From Rhodospirillaceae bacterium (lineage in GTDB: Bacteria; Pseudomonadota; Alphaproteobacteria; UBA6615), in contig JABJEK010000014.1 of NCBI GenBank assembly GCA_018702955.1, positions 1-57,529 on the forward strand: a stretch of DNA of 57,529 nucleotides, written 5' to 3'. The notes beneath the pieces are model-generated. The model ran no database searches and had not been told where the DNA came from. It saw only the letters and a program-made list of their open reading frames with translations. Below are positions 43,642-53,219 of this stretch, piece after piece. Position numbers and translations under genes: made by a program. Each line of letters begins with the position of its first letter. Within the stretch, counting starts at the first letter, position 1.

Positions 43642-44598
43642 CTAGCCTGTCGGACAATCAGTCCGTCTGATGAAGTCTGTTACGGCGCTTTTCAGGGCCG
43701 GAGCCAATGGCAGATCCGGGTTCGCGTAGGTTGCCAGATTGCTGGCACGGTCCGTGCCGACGACGTTTTTCAGGACATGGTTCATATCCGGGATCCTGAC
43801 CGCATCGGCTTTGGGTCGGGCGCTCTTGAGTGCGTCGTAGTCGGCCTCGGTGACCTGCAGGTCGCGACCGCCTGACACGATGAGCGTCGGGAGTTTGAGT
43901 GCAGCAAGACGCTTGGCCGGATCAATGTTGATCAGCGAGATCAGGAACGGCTGAACGCTTGGCCGGAAAAGTGCATGAAGGGCGGGTGCCACATCCGCGA
44001 CGGTCTGGCCGGCCTCCAGGCTGTTCAGGATTTCGAGGGCGTCGGAACGGGTTTTTTTATCCAGGGGCGCGTCCGACAATTGCTCCCGCATAACTGCGGT
44101 GAGCGGTCGCCCGGGCGAATCAAGGAGAACCAACCCCGCGAGATCATCCTGTTTGGCGACCAGCGTCGCGACCAATCCACCCTCGCTATGTCCGAGCATA
44201 AATACGCAGGTGATACCGTTTTGCCCGCGTAACCAGTCGGCCCAGGATTTCGCGTCGTCAACAAATTCGTCGAACCGCAGAGCTGCCTCGGACTTCATTG
44301 CCGCCTTGCTGGCACCGATGCCTCGCTTGTCGTAGCGAAGAACCGATGCCCCGTCGGCGACGAGCGCGTCGGACAACTGCTTCAGGTAGTTGGCGTGGAT
44401 CCCGAGGGGGCTGTTGCCGTTGCGGTCTGTCGGTCCCGAACCCGCGACGAAGACGACACCTATTCCTGTTGGATCTGCATCCGGCCGGGCATAGGTAGCG
44501 GCCAGATCATCAAGGGTGACACTGATTTCGTTCGCCATGGCACCAGAGCCGAAGGTGATCGGAGCGAGCAGGACTAACAGGGTCAGAATGCAGCGCAT
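43642..44598 (-). CDS. Secreted alpha/beta hydrolase
   Basis: A 318-residue alpha/beta-hydrolase with a signal peptide (MRCILTLLVLLAPITFGSGAMA). The oxyanion region GVVFVAGSGPTDRNGNSP and the nucleophile elbow GHSEGG are clear. The catalytic Asp is likely in SGGRDLQV and the His in DMNHVLKN, giving a complete triad. It should act in the periplasm on an ester or similar substrate. I start at the ATG at 44598, where the signal peptide begins; a few upstream codons are open. It lies 60 bases upstream of the interrupted YbjN gene on the same strand. Confidence 0.9.
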   Translation of the reverse strand: MRCILTLLVLLAPITFGSGAMANEISVTLDDLAATYARPDADPTGIGVVFVAGSGPTDRNGNSPLGIHANYLKQLSDALVADGASVLRYDKRGIGASKAAMKSEAALRFDEFVDDAKSWADWLRGQNGITCVFMLGHSEGGLVATLVAKQDDLAGLVLLDSPGRPLTAVMREQLSDAPLDKKTRSDALEILNSLEAGQTVADVAPALHALFRPSVQPFLISLINIDPAKRLAALKLPTLIVSGGRDLQVTEADYDALKSARPKADAVRIPDMNHVLKNVVGTDRASNLATYANPDLPLAPALKSAVTDFIRRTDCPTG

Positions 44599-44760
44599 GG
44601 GGGAACTTTCACCCAAGCTCGAAATTAAGTCCAGCCCTCACTTCGCGGGCCGCACCAGTGCCTCGATCACCGCCGGGACCGGTACCAAGGGTATCGATGT
44701 CGATTACCTTCGGTCCGGCCACCCGGATCAGCCAGTGTTGTGTTGATGGGATTTTCGCAG

Positions 44761-45153
44761 TTAATCCGGATAATAGGCGCGGTCGTCGTCGCTGCGTTCG
44801 TAGTCCGGCTGCGTCGGCCACTCCTTGATCCGGGTCGAGAAGTCGCCGCCATAGCGCACCCGGAACAGGAGTGAACGCTCGGGGCCGTTCTCATATTCGT
44901 GCAGTTCACCTGGGGGGTGGACGATGAAGGCGCCCGGCGTGACCGGGATCGTTTGGTCGCCGGCGCGCATGGTCCCGCCGCCTTCGAAGCAGAAGTAGAT
45001 TTCCGTCGCGTTGGGGTGGCAATGGTTGGGGCTCACTTGTCCCGGCTCCCAGCATGCCACCGTTACGTCGCCATCCTCGACCGTATCGAGAATATTCTCG
45101 ACATGGCGCTTGGGGTCCCATTGCTCTTCGGCTTTCAAGTCGTATGCGATCAT
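44761..45153 (-). CDS. Single-domain cupin protein
   Basis: A 130-residue cupin. The metal motif HCHPNATEIYFCFEG and the second motif PPGELHEYENG give three His and a Glu as expected ligands. The start at 45153 follows a strong GGAGGAG ribosome site, and the open frame upstream holds no family sequence. The fold suits a small dioxygenase, isomerase or sugar/metabolite-binding protein; the function cannot be narrowed. It lies about 160 bases downstream of the peroxiredoxin-like selenoprotein, separated from it by a terminator. Confidence 0.88.
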   Translation of the reverse strand: MIAYDLKAEEQWDPKRHVENILDTVEDGDVTVACWEPGQVSPNHCHPNATEIYFCFEGGGTMRAGDQTIPVTPGAFIVHPPGELHEYENGPERSLLFRVRYGGDFSTRIKEWPTQPDYERSDDDRAYYPD

Positions 45154-45250
45154 TTTCGTGTCTCCTCCCGACAAACTATTCCGAAGTTTAGCCCTGCTTT
45201 CGCGAGTGCGTAAATATTGTGGCGTCGGAACCCGTGGACAGAATCTCAAC

Positions 45251-45283
45251 GAAAAGCGCCGCACCGGGAATCCGATGCGGCGC
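45251..45283 (-). terminator. Rho-independent terminator of the peroxiredoxin-like gene
   Basis: On the reverse strand, GCGCCGCA, a twelve-base loop and TGCGGCGC are followed by TTTTCG. It lies about 35 bases after the stop codon of the selenoprotein gene and before the cupin gene. Confidence 0.85.
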
Positions 45284-45316
45284 GATCGCGTTTCAACATC
45301 AATGGAGTGCTACCGG

Positions 45317-45787
45317 TTACTTCCGGGATTCGTAGAAGTTCACCATCTTGATCACATCGCCTGCATCAATCCGGCCGAGGGGGCCGTCACTGTAGGAGCA
45401 CGCGACGACGTTGCCGTCGGCGCCGACGATGAATTCGGATGGTTGAATGATCTGACGGCGATCTTCCCAATAAGAACCGAGGGAATTGGCGATGTCTCGG
45501 GACACACTATGCCCGACCGGGAAATTCACCTCATCGGCGACTTCCTGGGCCTTGTCGATGGGATCGACACTGGCCGCGACAATCTTCACGCCCAGCTTGT
45601 CAAATTCGTCTTTAAGTTCTGCAAAGCCGACCAACTGACGGCGACAATAGGGTCACCAGTGGCCACGATAGAACAGGATGACCCGATACTTTGCATCAAG
45701 GTCATCGGGCAGGCTGAGCGTTCCACCACCGACGAGATCAATCGTCAGATTGGGGAAGGCTGAACCGATGCCGAGTTTCTCTGACAT
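45317..45787 (-). CDS. Peroxiredoxin-like selenoprotein (Sec at in-frame TGA, UxxC motif)
   Basis: A 156-residue thioredoxin-fold protein of the AhpC/TSA type. A plain reading stops at the TGA at 45655-45653, but the frame continues to 45317 and the joined sequence is a full peroxiredoxin. The N-terminal part (MSEKLGIGSAFPNLTIDLVGGGTL) leads into RVILFYRGHW-U-PYCRRQL, so Sec45 and Cys48 replace the usual CPYC. The C-terminal part has VSVDPIDKA-like and GSYWEDRRQIIQPSEFIVG segments. It should reduce peroxides or other hydroperoxides. The start ATG has GGAAG upstream. A candidate hairpin follows the TGA. Confidence 0.93.
45630..45655 (-). promoter_or_regulatory. Sec-coding TGA and candidate SECIS hairpin of the peroxiredoxin-like gene
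   Basis: The recoding TGA is at 45655-45653 on the reverse strand. About ten bases later GCCG and CGGC can pair around a GT-containing loop (TCAGTTGGT). A GT in the apical loop is a feature of bacterial SECIS elements. The stem is short, so this is a candidate only. Confidence 0.45.
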
Positions 45788-45925
45788 TCCGCTTCCTTAC
45801 GTTAGAAAATGCGCCGAATCCGGCGCGGATCACCAAAAGATCGTGCACAAAATTCAACTGCGCCGCAATCGTGACATCGTGCTTGGTCTTGTCACCCCGC
45901 CTGATGCATTATAAGTCTTAGACAA

Positions 45926-45943
45926 GCGGTTTTATAAAACCGC
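45926..45943. promoter_or_regulatory. Perfect 18-base palindrome
   Basis: GCGGTTTTATAAAACCGC is its own reverse complement. It lies between the divergent peroxiredoxin-like selenoprotein gene and the small membrane protein gene at 45970, 26 bases before the latter's start. An AT-rich centre in a palindrome of this size suits an operator for a dimeric regulator. No T-run follows, so it is not a normal terminator. Confidence 0.5.
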
Positions 45944-45969
45944 GACCGAATATGGGCAGGGGAGCCATC

Positions 45970-46317
45970 ATGGAAGTTGTCGTCAGCTTTTTCACCAATC
46001 CGGAACATCAGATTCTGTTCATCCTGCCGTTTGTGGTGATGACGATCGCAACGCTGGCCTTGAAGCCAATTCTCCCGACCGAGAAAATCGCAAACAAAAC
46101 GGGCCGGCTCGCGGCCTATAGCGACTTGCATCGCGAAGCCTACATCGCGGCGATCATAGCCGCGGTGATTACGATCGTGGCGTTCGAAATTCGCGGTGGC
46201 CCGGAGCCCTTCGTGCTGGTCTGGAAGCCCCTTATCTCGACGATCATGATCCTGCCGTTCGGCTACGGTATAGCGCTCGCCATCGCCAGCGTCATGGGCA
46301 TGACCCGCCGGGCATAG
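45970..46317 (+). CDS. Small membrane protein of unknown function
   Basis: A 115-residue protein with three hydrophobic segments (ILFILPFVVMTIATLAL, AYIAAIIAAVITIVAFEI and TIMILPFGYGIALAIASVMG). It has no family I recognise. The ATG at 45970 follows AGGGGAG and is preferred to an open frame beginning at 45952. A perfect palindrome lies upstream. It is divergent from the peroxiredoxin-like selenoprotein gene; any link is only positional. Confidence 0.75.
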   Translation: MEVVVSFFTNPEHQILFILPFVVMTIATLALKPILPTEKIANKTGRLAAYSDLHREAYIAAIIAAVITIVAFEIRGGPEPFVLVWKPLISTIMILPFGYGIALAIASVMGMTRRA

Positions 46318-46327
46318 ACCTGCCGTC

Positions 46328-46346
46328 CCGGGGCGATGCGCCCCGG
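46328..46346. terminator. Terminator-like hairpin between convergent genes
   Basis: CCGGGGCG, loop ATG and CGCCCCGG form a perfect eight-pair stem directly after the membrane-protein gene and before the convergent bicupin gene. It lacks a T-run, so it may act in a factor-dependent way or simply protect mRNA ends. Confidence 0.5.
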
Positions 46347-46364
46347 TTCACCTCCGACGAAAAT

Positions 46365-47156
46365 TTAGGCGGCAGCCGAGAGGCTGCCTGCGCCGGTCAG
46401 CACGACATATAATTCGAGCGTGGTATCGTCGGAATTGCGGATAGCGTGACGCTCGCCGCGTGGCACGAAGACGAAACTGTCCTCGCCGATATCCGATGCG
46501 CCACTGGCGTCGCTCGCGGTGCCGTTGCCCGATGCCACATAATAGATGGCTTCGGCGTTTGCCAGCGCATGATCTTCCAGCGCGCCACCAGGCGCCAGAG
46601 ATACATACAGCAGTGAATTTTCGCTGCCATTGTGGGTGCCGATAGGCGCCTTCACATCGGCGCCAGCCCAGGCATCGGGCAACATCCCCTCTGGCGCGGT
46701 GTCTTTCAGTTGCACCAGAATACCTTCGTTCAGGCCGCCACGTTCCTGTGTCAGGTCGTCCGGGGTCACGGTCGCGCAGAACTGGTATCCGGTGCCTGCC
46801 ACGCTCGGCGCATTCATGTAGAAGCCGATGACCTTGGCGTCCTCGTCGGTGGTCTCGTTATAGAAAAAATGCTCCGAGCCCTTCGGCATCAGGCGGCAAT
46901 GCCCGGCCGAGACGACCGCGCGGCTCTCGCCTTGTCCGACCACGCCATAGCCCGACAGGTAGACGGCGATCTCGTCGCTGACCTCGTGGAGATGTTTGGC
47001 GTGGGTCGAGCCCGGGCGAAAGATGGAATGAAACACCGTCGTGGCGCTGCCCGTGTCCCCGGTGATCGGCAGGCGGAACTCCGAGATCGCCCAGCCGTCG
47101 CGCTCTTCCATGCGTTCGGGGGCCACGTCCATGGTCTGGATGACTGAAATGCTCAT
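46365..47156 (-). CDS. Bicupin protein
   Basis: A 263-residue protein with two cupin barrels. The first has HAKHLHEVSDEIAVYLSGYG and GHCRLMPKGSEHFFYN; the second has APGGALEDHALANAEAIYYVASGNG and SFVFVPRGERHAI. The His/Glu pattern is good in the first barrel and partial in the second. The likely start is the ATG at 47156; a longer open frame runs antisense-like over the next gene. The function cannot be narrowed beyond a metal-dependent oxygenase or isomerase. An MBL-fold hydrolase gene lies 11 bases upstream, so the two probably form an operon. Confidence 0.88.
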   Translation of the reverse strand: MSISVIQTMDVAPERMEERDGWAISEFRLPITGDTGSATTVFHSIFRPGSTHAKHLHEVSDEIAVYLSGYGVVGQGESRAVVSAGHCRLMPKGSEHFFYNETTDEDAKVIGFYMNAPSVAGTGYQFCATVTPDDLTQERGGLNEGILVQLKDTAPEGMLPDAWAGADVKAPIGTHNGSENSLLYVSLAPGGALEDHALANAEAIYYVASGNGTASDASGASDIGEDSFVFVPRGERHAIRNSDDTTLELYVVLTGAGSLSAAA

Positions 47157-47167
47157 GTTTTTTCCGT

Positions 47168-48049
47168 TCAGCTGGGGTCGTCTAGGAAGGTAAATTTCTG
47201 CGCGTTGCCGTAGCGGGTGATATGGCCGGCGGTGGCGCCGGCGAAATGCACCGGCAACACCAAAGTCCCGGCATCCGTATGGGTGTCGACGAAGGCCGTG
47301 CGGCTGGCGGCCGACATCTCCATATCCCAGCAGAAGCATGTGCTCCATTCGGGATGTGGGACCTGGATGGGATGGTGCATCAGATCGCCGATGAAGGCCC
47401 CGCGTTCGCCATTGGATTCGACATTCACGATGACATGGCCCGGGGAATGTCCCGGGGTGGGTTCGAGCCAGATACCGTCCTCGATCTGGTGATCGTGATC
47501 CACCAGGACGGCCTGTCCGGCTTCCATCACCGGAAGCACGCTGTCGATGAAGGTCAATCCGATTCGTTCCGAACCCTGGGCGCTTTCCTTTTCCCAATGC
47601 GCATACTCGTCGCGCGCGAAGACGTATTTTGCGTTCGGGAAGGTCGGGACCCAGCGGCCATCGCGCAGCTGGGTGTTCCAGCCGACATGGTCGGGATGCA
47701 GATGGGTGCACATGACGATGTCGATGTCCGCCGGCGTCAGGCCGAGCGCAAGAAGATTGTCCATCCATGGCCACTTCTTCATGTGGAAATCGGGGTGGGT
47801 GCGCTCCTTGTCCTCACCGACGCAGGTGTCGATCAGAATGTTGTGTTGGGGCGTCTGCAGGATGAAGCTCTGGAAGGCGAGTTTGAGCTTGCCACTGGCG
47901 ATGTCGAAATAGGTCGGCGCCATCCAGTCCAGATGCGCCGCCACGGCGTCCGCCGTCGCCGTGGGGAACATGTCGGCCGGCGTGATATAGGCGCCGGTGT
48001 CTTCATGCACGGATTTGACGGTGAACGCGCCAATTGTCAGAGGTTGCAT
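47168..48049 (-). CDS. Metallo-beta-lactamase-fold hydrolase
   Basis: A 293-residue MBL-fold enzyme. The metal motif is CTHLHPDHVGWN. Further ligands are in PTPGHSPGHVIVNV, FIGDLMHHPIQV and the C-terminal LPVHFAG. The length and TPGHSPGH pattern fit the lactonase/quorum-quenching or phosphonate-type subgroups, but no lactonase-specific signature is certain. It has no signal peptide. It is divergent from the PhyH gene at 48152 and lies just upstream of the bicupin gene. Confidence 0.92.
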   Translation of the reverse strand: MQPLTIGAFTVKSVHEDTGAYITPADMFPTATADAVAAHLDWMAPTYFDIASGKLKLAFQSFILQTPQHNILIDTCVGEDKERTHPDFHMKKWPWMDNLLALGLTPADIDIVMCTHLHPDHVGWNTQLRDGRWVPTFPNAKYVFARDEYAHWEKESAQGSERIGLTFIDSVLPVMEAGQAVLVDHDHQIEDGIWLEPTPGHSPGHVIVNVESNGERGAFIGDLMHHPIQVPHPEWSTCFCWDMEMSAASRTAFVDTHTDAGTLVLPVHFAGATAGHITRYGNAQKFTFLDDPS

Positions 48050-48151
48050 CGCGGGGCTCCGGATCGGTTGATGAGCAAACAGAGTGTCTAATGTTAGGGT
48101 TGGCTGTGCAAGCTTGGGGCAGAGACAAGTGTTGATCAGAGGGCGGAAGAT

Positions 48152-48955
48152 TTGAGCGGGTCAACCAATATACCGCGGGTCAAGGCGCCGGGCGGGGGCG
48201 TCATCCCCGATATGCTTCACGATGAGATCGCCGGTCGTTTTGCGGACGCCGGCGTGATGATTTTCGAGGATGTTTTGGCCGAGGCTCTGGTGGCCGGCCT
48301 GCACGATTCCTACGGCGCGGCTTATGCGAACTATCATCAAGATCGTGAATTTGCCGATGCTCTCGTGGTTGGTGACAAGCGAACGATGATCACGATTGCG
48401 GTCAACGGCCGTTTCAACGACCCCGAGCTCTATGCAAACCCGACGATTTTTCCGGTGATCGCGAAGTTGCTCGGGGACGATGTGATCCTCGGCAGTTTCG
48501 TGTCGGTGACGTCGTTGCCGGGGTCGCTGGATCAGAAGCCGCATCTCGATATGCCGTTATTGTTCGAAGCCGAGCATGTGAGCCCGGAGCTGCCGAGTTA
48601 CAGCCTCACGCTGGTGATTCCCCTGGTTGATATGAATGCGACAAACGGCACGACGGCATTTTTTCCGGGCAGCCACAAAGTCATCGCGGCAGAAGCGCCA
48701 GATACGTCGCCCGTCGCGCCGGACGTGCCGGTTGGCTCGGCCTTGTTGTTCGATGCGCGCATCTGGCACGGGGGAACACCCAACCGGTCCACAGCACCGC
48801 GCCCGGTCCTGTACAACACCTATCAGCGGTCGTGGTTTCGAGACACGGTGAACTTTATGTCCCAGCGCCCTCTGGTGATGGACGCCACGGAATGGGCGAA
48901 AATCCCCGAGCAGCACCGGTTTCTGTTCGATTGGGCCCGGCCGCCACAGGCGTGA
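48152..48955 (+). CDS. Phytanoyl-CoA dioxygenase (PhyH) family protein
   Basis: A 267-residue Fe(II)/2-oxoglutarate oxygenase. The iron ligands are HLD (in QKPHLDMPLLF) and the distal His of ARIWHGGTPNRS, with a 2-oxoglutarate-binding Arg likely in the RSTAPRPV segment. FFPGSHKVI is typical of the family. The start is a TTG; a weak purine-rich ribosome site lies before it. The substrate is unknown; family members hydroxylate acyl-CoAs, phytanate or small metabolites. Confidence 0.9.
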   Translation: MSGSTNIPRVKAPGGGVIPDMLHDEIAGRFADAGVMIFEDVLAEALVAGLHDSYGAAYANYHQDREFADALVVGDKRTMITIAVNGRFNDPELYANPTIFPVIAKLLGDDVILGSFVSVTSLPGSLDQKPHLDMPLLFEAEHVSPELPSYSLTLVIPLVDMNATNGTTAFFPGSHKVIAAEAPDTSPVAPDVPVGSALLFDARIWHGGTPNRSTAPRPVLYNTYQRSWFRDTVNFMSQRPLVMDATEWAKIPEQHRFLFDWARPPQA

Positions 48956-49194
48956 AAGAGATGTCGACGAGATTCTCCGCCTTCTGAGCCAGAAATCACC
49001 CCATCACGGCCACATTCGCACGCTACATAGAGAATTGGCGGCGATAACAGTGCTTGAACGCGCTGCCGGCAATGCTGCGAGCCCGTGAGGGCGTTGACGC
49101 GTTCTCGGGGCACGCGCTACGGCAAGGGGAGATGTGGGTGTCGGCTGTTCGCGCCCGCGCATAAGCCAGAACGCTGAACTCGAGGAGAGAAACA

Positions 49195-49845
49195 ATGATG
49201 GGCAGATCGGGGAAACGACCCAAGGGAATGCTCATGCGGTTTCAAAAAGCCACGGCTGCGGCACTTTTGGCAGCACCCTTTGTCGCCCTGCCGCTGGAGC
49301 CTGCCGGCGCGCAACTCGGCGACATCCTGAAGGCCCCGAAAACGCTGATCGATCGCGCGATCGAGGCGCGCAGTACGGCGGACATCACCAAAGACAACCG
49401 GATTGTGATCAACGTCAATCGGATCATGGCCGATCTCGGCACGATCAAGGCCTCGACGGAAATCTATGAACAGAAGCTTCTGATCACCGGGATTTTCTCC
49501 GACCAGCAAACCCATGATGATTTTCTGGCGCGGGTGAAGCAGGTCGAGGGTGTCAAGGAGCTGTTCTGGCATGCCCAGGTCCTGACTGATGCGGAGCGCG
49601 AGCGCCGGAAAGACGAGTTGCTCGGTTGGGATGATGTCCTGGTCCTCGAGACCAAGGTCGGCGTGGAAATGGTCGCGACGCGCGGCGTGGCGGATGTGAA
49701 CTTCCGCACGGCCGCCGACTCTTTCGGCACGATCTACCTGATGGGGCGCGCCCGTTCGCGGGAAGAACTCGACAAGGCCATCGCAACAGTGCGCGACACG
49801 GACAATGTCGGTCAGGTCGTCAGCTACGCCTTCGTGCGGCCGTAG
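49195..49845 (+). CDS. BON-domain secreted protein
   Basis: A 216-residue protein with a signal peptide (ATAAALLAAPFVALPLEPAGA) and two BON-like repeats. The first covers NRIVINVNRIMADLG to VEGVKELFWHAQVL; the second covers LETKVGVEMVATRGVADVNFRTAAD to VGQVVSYAFVRP. BON domains bind phospholipid and are common in envelope-maintenance proteins. The start at 49195 follows GGAGAG. An internal ATG at 49234 is also possible. The gene converges on selB. It is probably envelope-localised; no link to selenium is evident. Confidence 0.87.
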   Translation: MMGRSGKRPKGMLMRFQKATAAALLAAPFVALPLEPAGAQLGDILKAPKTLIDRAIEARSTADITKDNRIVINVNRIMADLGTIKASTEIYEQKLLITGIFSDQQTHDDFLARVKQVEGVKELFWHAQVLTDAERERRKDELLGWDDVLVLETKVGVEMVATRGVADVNFRTAADSFGTIYLMGRARSREELDKAIATVRDTDNVGQVVSYAFVRP

Positions 49846-49882
49846 GCGCACACGCAGAAAACCTGCGGCCGTAGGGCACGCG
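49835..49882. repeat. Short direct repeat at the BON gene end
   Basis: TGCGGCCGTAGG occurs at 49835-49846 and again at 49864-49875. The first copy contains the TAG stop codon of the BON-domain gene. The flanks also look alike with one gap (GCACACGC and GCACGCGG). It is probably a small local duplication. Confidence 0.6.
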
Positions 49883-49905
49883 GGTAACGTCAATCTGAGC
49901 TGGGC

Positions 49906-51816
49906 TTAGGTGCCGAAGACTTCGGCCACCGGGCGCACCTGATGACGCGCGTTGCCATCGCGCCGCGAAAGCCCGGCGCGATCGAAATACTCCAGCACTT
50001 CGACGGCAAGATTTCTGCCGATGCCCGCCTGCTGGCGGAAGGGGGAGACGCCAACAGTCCCCTCACTGGCGATCATGGTCTCGAATGTCTCGGCGTGGGC
50101 GCGCAGGGCGGCGGGCGCGAAGAACCTGTTCTCCGCAACCTGCACCGCAAGGCCCATGCGTACGGCCTGGCGCAGGGTCTTGCCGACGCCGTTGACGGGC
50201 AACCCGGCGCTCTGTGCGAGATCATGCACGACCGGCGGGCTTTCGGGGGTTTGGTTCAGCAGGGGCTGGATAATTTCCCAGCGTTTTGCCTCATCACCCG
50301 TCAGGCCTGGCTGGTGGTCGGGGCGGTGCAGCAGCATGCCATCGCTGGACAATGTCTTGTCCGCCACCAGCCGCGCGGTGATTGCGTCGAACAGCGGCTC
50401 GGGAATATAGCGTCCCAGGCTCTTGCGCAGCTGTGCTGCCGCGGGCCCGAGCCGGTCGGGGTAACGCGTGTGGAACTGGTCGAGCGCCGTCAGCAGTTCG
50501 CCCTGGCGTGCCGCCCAGATGGCTGTGGACAGCGCCAGGGCTGTGGCGTCGTCGCCCGTGACGACCGCGGCGGTGGATTCCAGTGCGGCCGACATCTCGG
50601 TTTTGGTGAGGTTGCGGGCCGCCGCAAAATCCACGATCGAAATTCCCGTGGGTGACCGCTCGAGCGCGCCGGCGAATGCCGCGACCGGATCCGCCGTGTC
50701 GAGTGCCGTGAGCAAATCCATACGTTCCGGCTTGGCGCGACCCCGGCGTGGCGGATGTAGATCCACCACATGCCCGCCGCCCAGCGTGACCTGCGCCGAC
50801 TGATCGCGAATGACGAAGCGGTCGCGGACGCAGGCTCCAACGGGTGCATCGAGAACCAGTTGGGCCAGGACCGAGCTGCCCGCCGCCGCGCTGTCGGCAC
50901 CGAGAATGGCGACCCGGCCGGTTACGTTCCGGGCGCCGAGATGAACATGTACCGGCGTCCAGTGACGCAAGGGTCGCCTAGCGTCGGCAACCACATGTAA
51001 CCGGATATCCAGTTTGCGGAAAAGGCCAAGCGCCGGGTCGGCGACGAGCCAGTCGCCGCGCACGATGTCGTCCTTGTCGAGCCCGGCGAGGTTGAGCGCG
51101 AGCCGATCGCCGGCCTGTCCTGTCTCACTGTCGGCGTTGTTGGCATGGATGCCGCGGACCCGCACCGGGGTGTCGTGTCCGGCGATCCAGAGCCGGTCTT
51201 CCTTGGCCACAGTACCGGCGAATGCGGTGCCGGTGACGACGAGGCCGGCCCCGGCGACGGTGAAAACGCGGTCGACGGCGAGGCGAAAATGGCCGTTGCC
51301 CGAGCGGACCTCGGTTTCGGCAGCCATGTCGGCCACGCGTTGCCGCAGGTCGCTGATCCCGTCGCCGGAGATCGCGGAGACAGGGAATATCGGTGCGCCG
51401 GCGAGCGAGGTTTCGCCGATCAGGAGCTCGATTTCGGCCTGCACCTCCTCGACCCGAGCCGGGTCGACGCGATCGATTTTGGTCAGCGCGACCATACCCC
51501 GGGAGATGCCGAGAATATCGAGGATTGCCAGATGCTCGAGGGTTTGGGGCATCGGTCCATCGTCCGCAGCTACCACCAGCAGCGCGCAGTCGATGCCGGT
51601 AACGCCGGCGAGCATGTTGTGGACCAGGCGTTCATGACCCGGCACATCGATGAAACCGAGCCGTGCGCCGTTCTCGAGATCGGCGTAGGCAAAACCGAGA
51701 TCCAGCGTCATGCCGCGTTTTTTCTCTTCCGGCAGCCGGTCGGCATCGACACCTGTCAGCGCCTTCACCAGCAACGTCTTGCCGTGATCGATATGGCCTG
51801 CGGTTGCGACGATCAT
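49906..51816 (-). CDS. selB: Selenocysteine-specific elongation factor SelB
   Basis: A 636-residue translational GTPase that carries Sec-tRNA to UGA codons marked by a SECIS hairpin. The GTPase motifs are GHIDHGKT (near residue 8), DVPGHERLV and TKIDRV. The C-terminal part carries winged-helix domains (seen around [42 protein letters not shown]) that bind the mRNA element. The start at 51816 overlaps the selA stop codon by four bases (ATGA). Its length is close to the E. coli protein (614). It supports real Sec insertion in this genome. Confidence 0.96.
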   Translation of the reverse strand: MIVATAGHIDHGKTLLVKALTGVDADRLPEEKKRGMTLDLGFAYADLENGARLGFIDVPGHERLVHNMLAGVTGIDCALLVVAADDGPMPQTLEHLAILDILGISRGMVALTKIDRVDPARVEEVQAEIELLIGETSLAGAPIFPVSAISGDGISDLRQRVADMAAETEVRSGNGHFRLAVDRVFTVAGAGLVVTGTAFAGTVAKEDRLWIAGHDTPVRVRGIHANNADSETGQAGDRLALNLAGLDKDDIVRGDWLVADPALGLFRKLDIRLHVVADARRPLRHWTPVHVHLGARNVTGRVAILGADSAAAGSSVLAQLVLDAPVGACVRDRFVIRDQSAQVTLGGGHVVDLHPPRRGRAKPERMDLLTALDTADPVAAFAGALERSPTGISIVDFAAARNLTKTEMSAALESTAAVVTGDDATALALSTAIWAARQGELLTALDQFHTRYPDRLGPAAAQLRKSLGRYIPEPLFDAITARLVADKTLSSDGMLLHRPDHQPGLTGDEAKRWEIIQPLLNQTPESPPVVHDLAQSAGLPVNGVGKTLRQAVRMGLAVQVAENRFFAPAALRAHAETFETMIASEGTVGVSPFRQQAGIGRNLAVEVLEYFDRAGLSRRDGNARHQVRPVAEVFGT

Positions 51817-53219
51817 GAGGTTTGCAACATGTTGAGTTGGGCGCGGAACCCGTCCGCGTCGTCGAGGCAACGCAGGTCGAGCCAGAGCGCATCGTCATGG
51901 ACCCGGCCGATCACTGGCACCGGCAACGCGCGCAGGCTCGTCGCAAGCTGTTTGAGCTTTGCGCCCTGGCCGCGGGACGCCACGGGCCGGATGACCAATG
52001 CTGTGCTGTCCAGGCTTTCGACTGGCAGGGCGCCGGAACCGATCTGGCCCGCGCAATCCTCGACCGAGACCGTGCAGGCTTCACCGACCGCGGCGCGCAG
52101 CTCTTCGATCAGGCTGTCGGCGAGGGCGTGAATGTCGGCCGGCTTGCGCGCCAGCAGGCGCAATGTGGGCAGGTGTTCATCAAGACGGTCGGGATCGCGA
52201 TAGAGGCCGAGCGTAGCGGCGAGTGCCGCGAGTGTCGCCTTGTCGCAACGCAGGGCACGCTTGAGCGGGTTCTTCTTGAGTTTGGCGATCAGGTCGGCAC
52301 GGCCGACGATCAACCCGGCCTGCGGCCCGCCGAGCAGCTTGTCTCCGGAGAAGGTGATGATGTCGGCACCCGCCGCCAGCGTCTCGCGCGGGGTGGGTTC
52401 GTGGGGCAGACCCCAGCGTTCCAGATCGACCAGCGCGCCGGCCCCCAGATCGACAGCGAAAGGAATATCGCGGGCATGTGCGATCGTCGCCAGCTGGTCC
52501 TCTGCAACGTCGGCGGTGAAGCCCTGCACGACGTAATTCGATGTGTGGACCTTCATCACCAGCGCCGTCCGGTCGCTGATGGCGGTTTCGAAATCACGGG
52601 CGTGAGTGCGGTTGGTGGTGCCGACCTCGACGAGCTTCGCGCCGGCGCGGGCCATGATATCGGGAATCCGGAACGCGCCGCCGATCTCCACCAGCTCGCC
52701 ACGCGAGACCGGCACTTCCTTGCGCAGCGCCAGCGCGTTGAGCAGCAACAGCACCGCACCCGCGTTGTTGTTCACCACCGTCGCGGCCTCCGCGCCGGTC
52801 AGCTCGCACAGCAATTCCTCGACATGCACGTCACGGTCGCCGCGCTTGCCGGTTTCAAGATCGAATTCAAGGTTGCTGGCGCCGCGGGCCGCATCGGCCA
52901 TGGCCGTGATCGCGGCCTCGGCCAGAGGTGCCCGTCCCAGATTGGTGTGCAGGACCGTACCCGTCAGGTTGAAGACCCGGCGCAGACCCGGCGTCGCCTC
53001 GCGTTCCAGGCGAGCCGCGATGGTCTGTGCGAATGCCTCTTCCGTGAGGTCGACCTCGTCACCGGCCGCGACCGCCGCGCGGACGGTGTCGAATGCTGTG
53101 CGCAACGCCGTGACCGTGGCGCTGCGACCGTGGGATTCGACGAGCGCGATCACCGCCGGCGCCTGTAACAGGCGGTCGAGCGATGGAATATCGGAGAAGT
53201 CGGGTTTTTGGTCGGCCAT
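51813..53219 (-). CDS. selA: L-seryl-tRNA(Sec) selenium transferase
   Basis: A 468-residue PLP enzyme that converts Ser-tRNA-Sec to Sec-tRNA-Sec with selenophosphate. The PLP lysine is K294 in [16 protein letters not shown]. The N-terminal SelA domain ([26 protein letters not shown], then [21 protein letters not shown]) is characteristic. It is first in the selA-selB pair, with translational coupling through the ATGA overlap. The upstream 190 bases hold no clear promoter that I can defend. Confidence 0.96.
   Translation of the reverse strand: MADQKPDFSDIPSLDRLLQAPAVIALVESHGRSATVTALRTAFDTVRAAVAAGDEVDLTEEAFAQTIAARLEREATPGLRRVFNLTGTVLHTNLGRAPLAEAAITAMADAARGASNLEFDLETGKRGDRDVHVEELLCELTGAEAATVVNNNAGAVLLLLNALALRKEVPVSRGELVEIGGAFRIPDIMARAGAKLVEVGTTNRTHARDFETAISDRTALVMKVHTSNYVVQGFTADVAEDQLATIAHARDIPFAVDLGAGALVDLERWGLPHEPTPRETLAAGADIITFSGDKLLGGPQAGLIVGRADLIAKLKKNPLKRALRCDKATLAALAATLGLYRDPDRLDEHLPTLRLLARKPADIHALADSLIEELRAAVGEACTVSVEDCAGQIGSGALPVESLDSTALVIRPVASRGQGAKLKQLATSLRALPVPVIGRVHDDALWLDLRCLDDADGFRAQLNMLQTS

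Noticed and set aside
45317..45634. Short redoxin gene starting at TTG 45634
   Set aside because: The upstream frame from ATG 45787 joins it through a UGA and supplies the missing N-terminal half of the peroxiredoxin fold with a good ribosome site.
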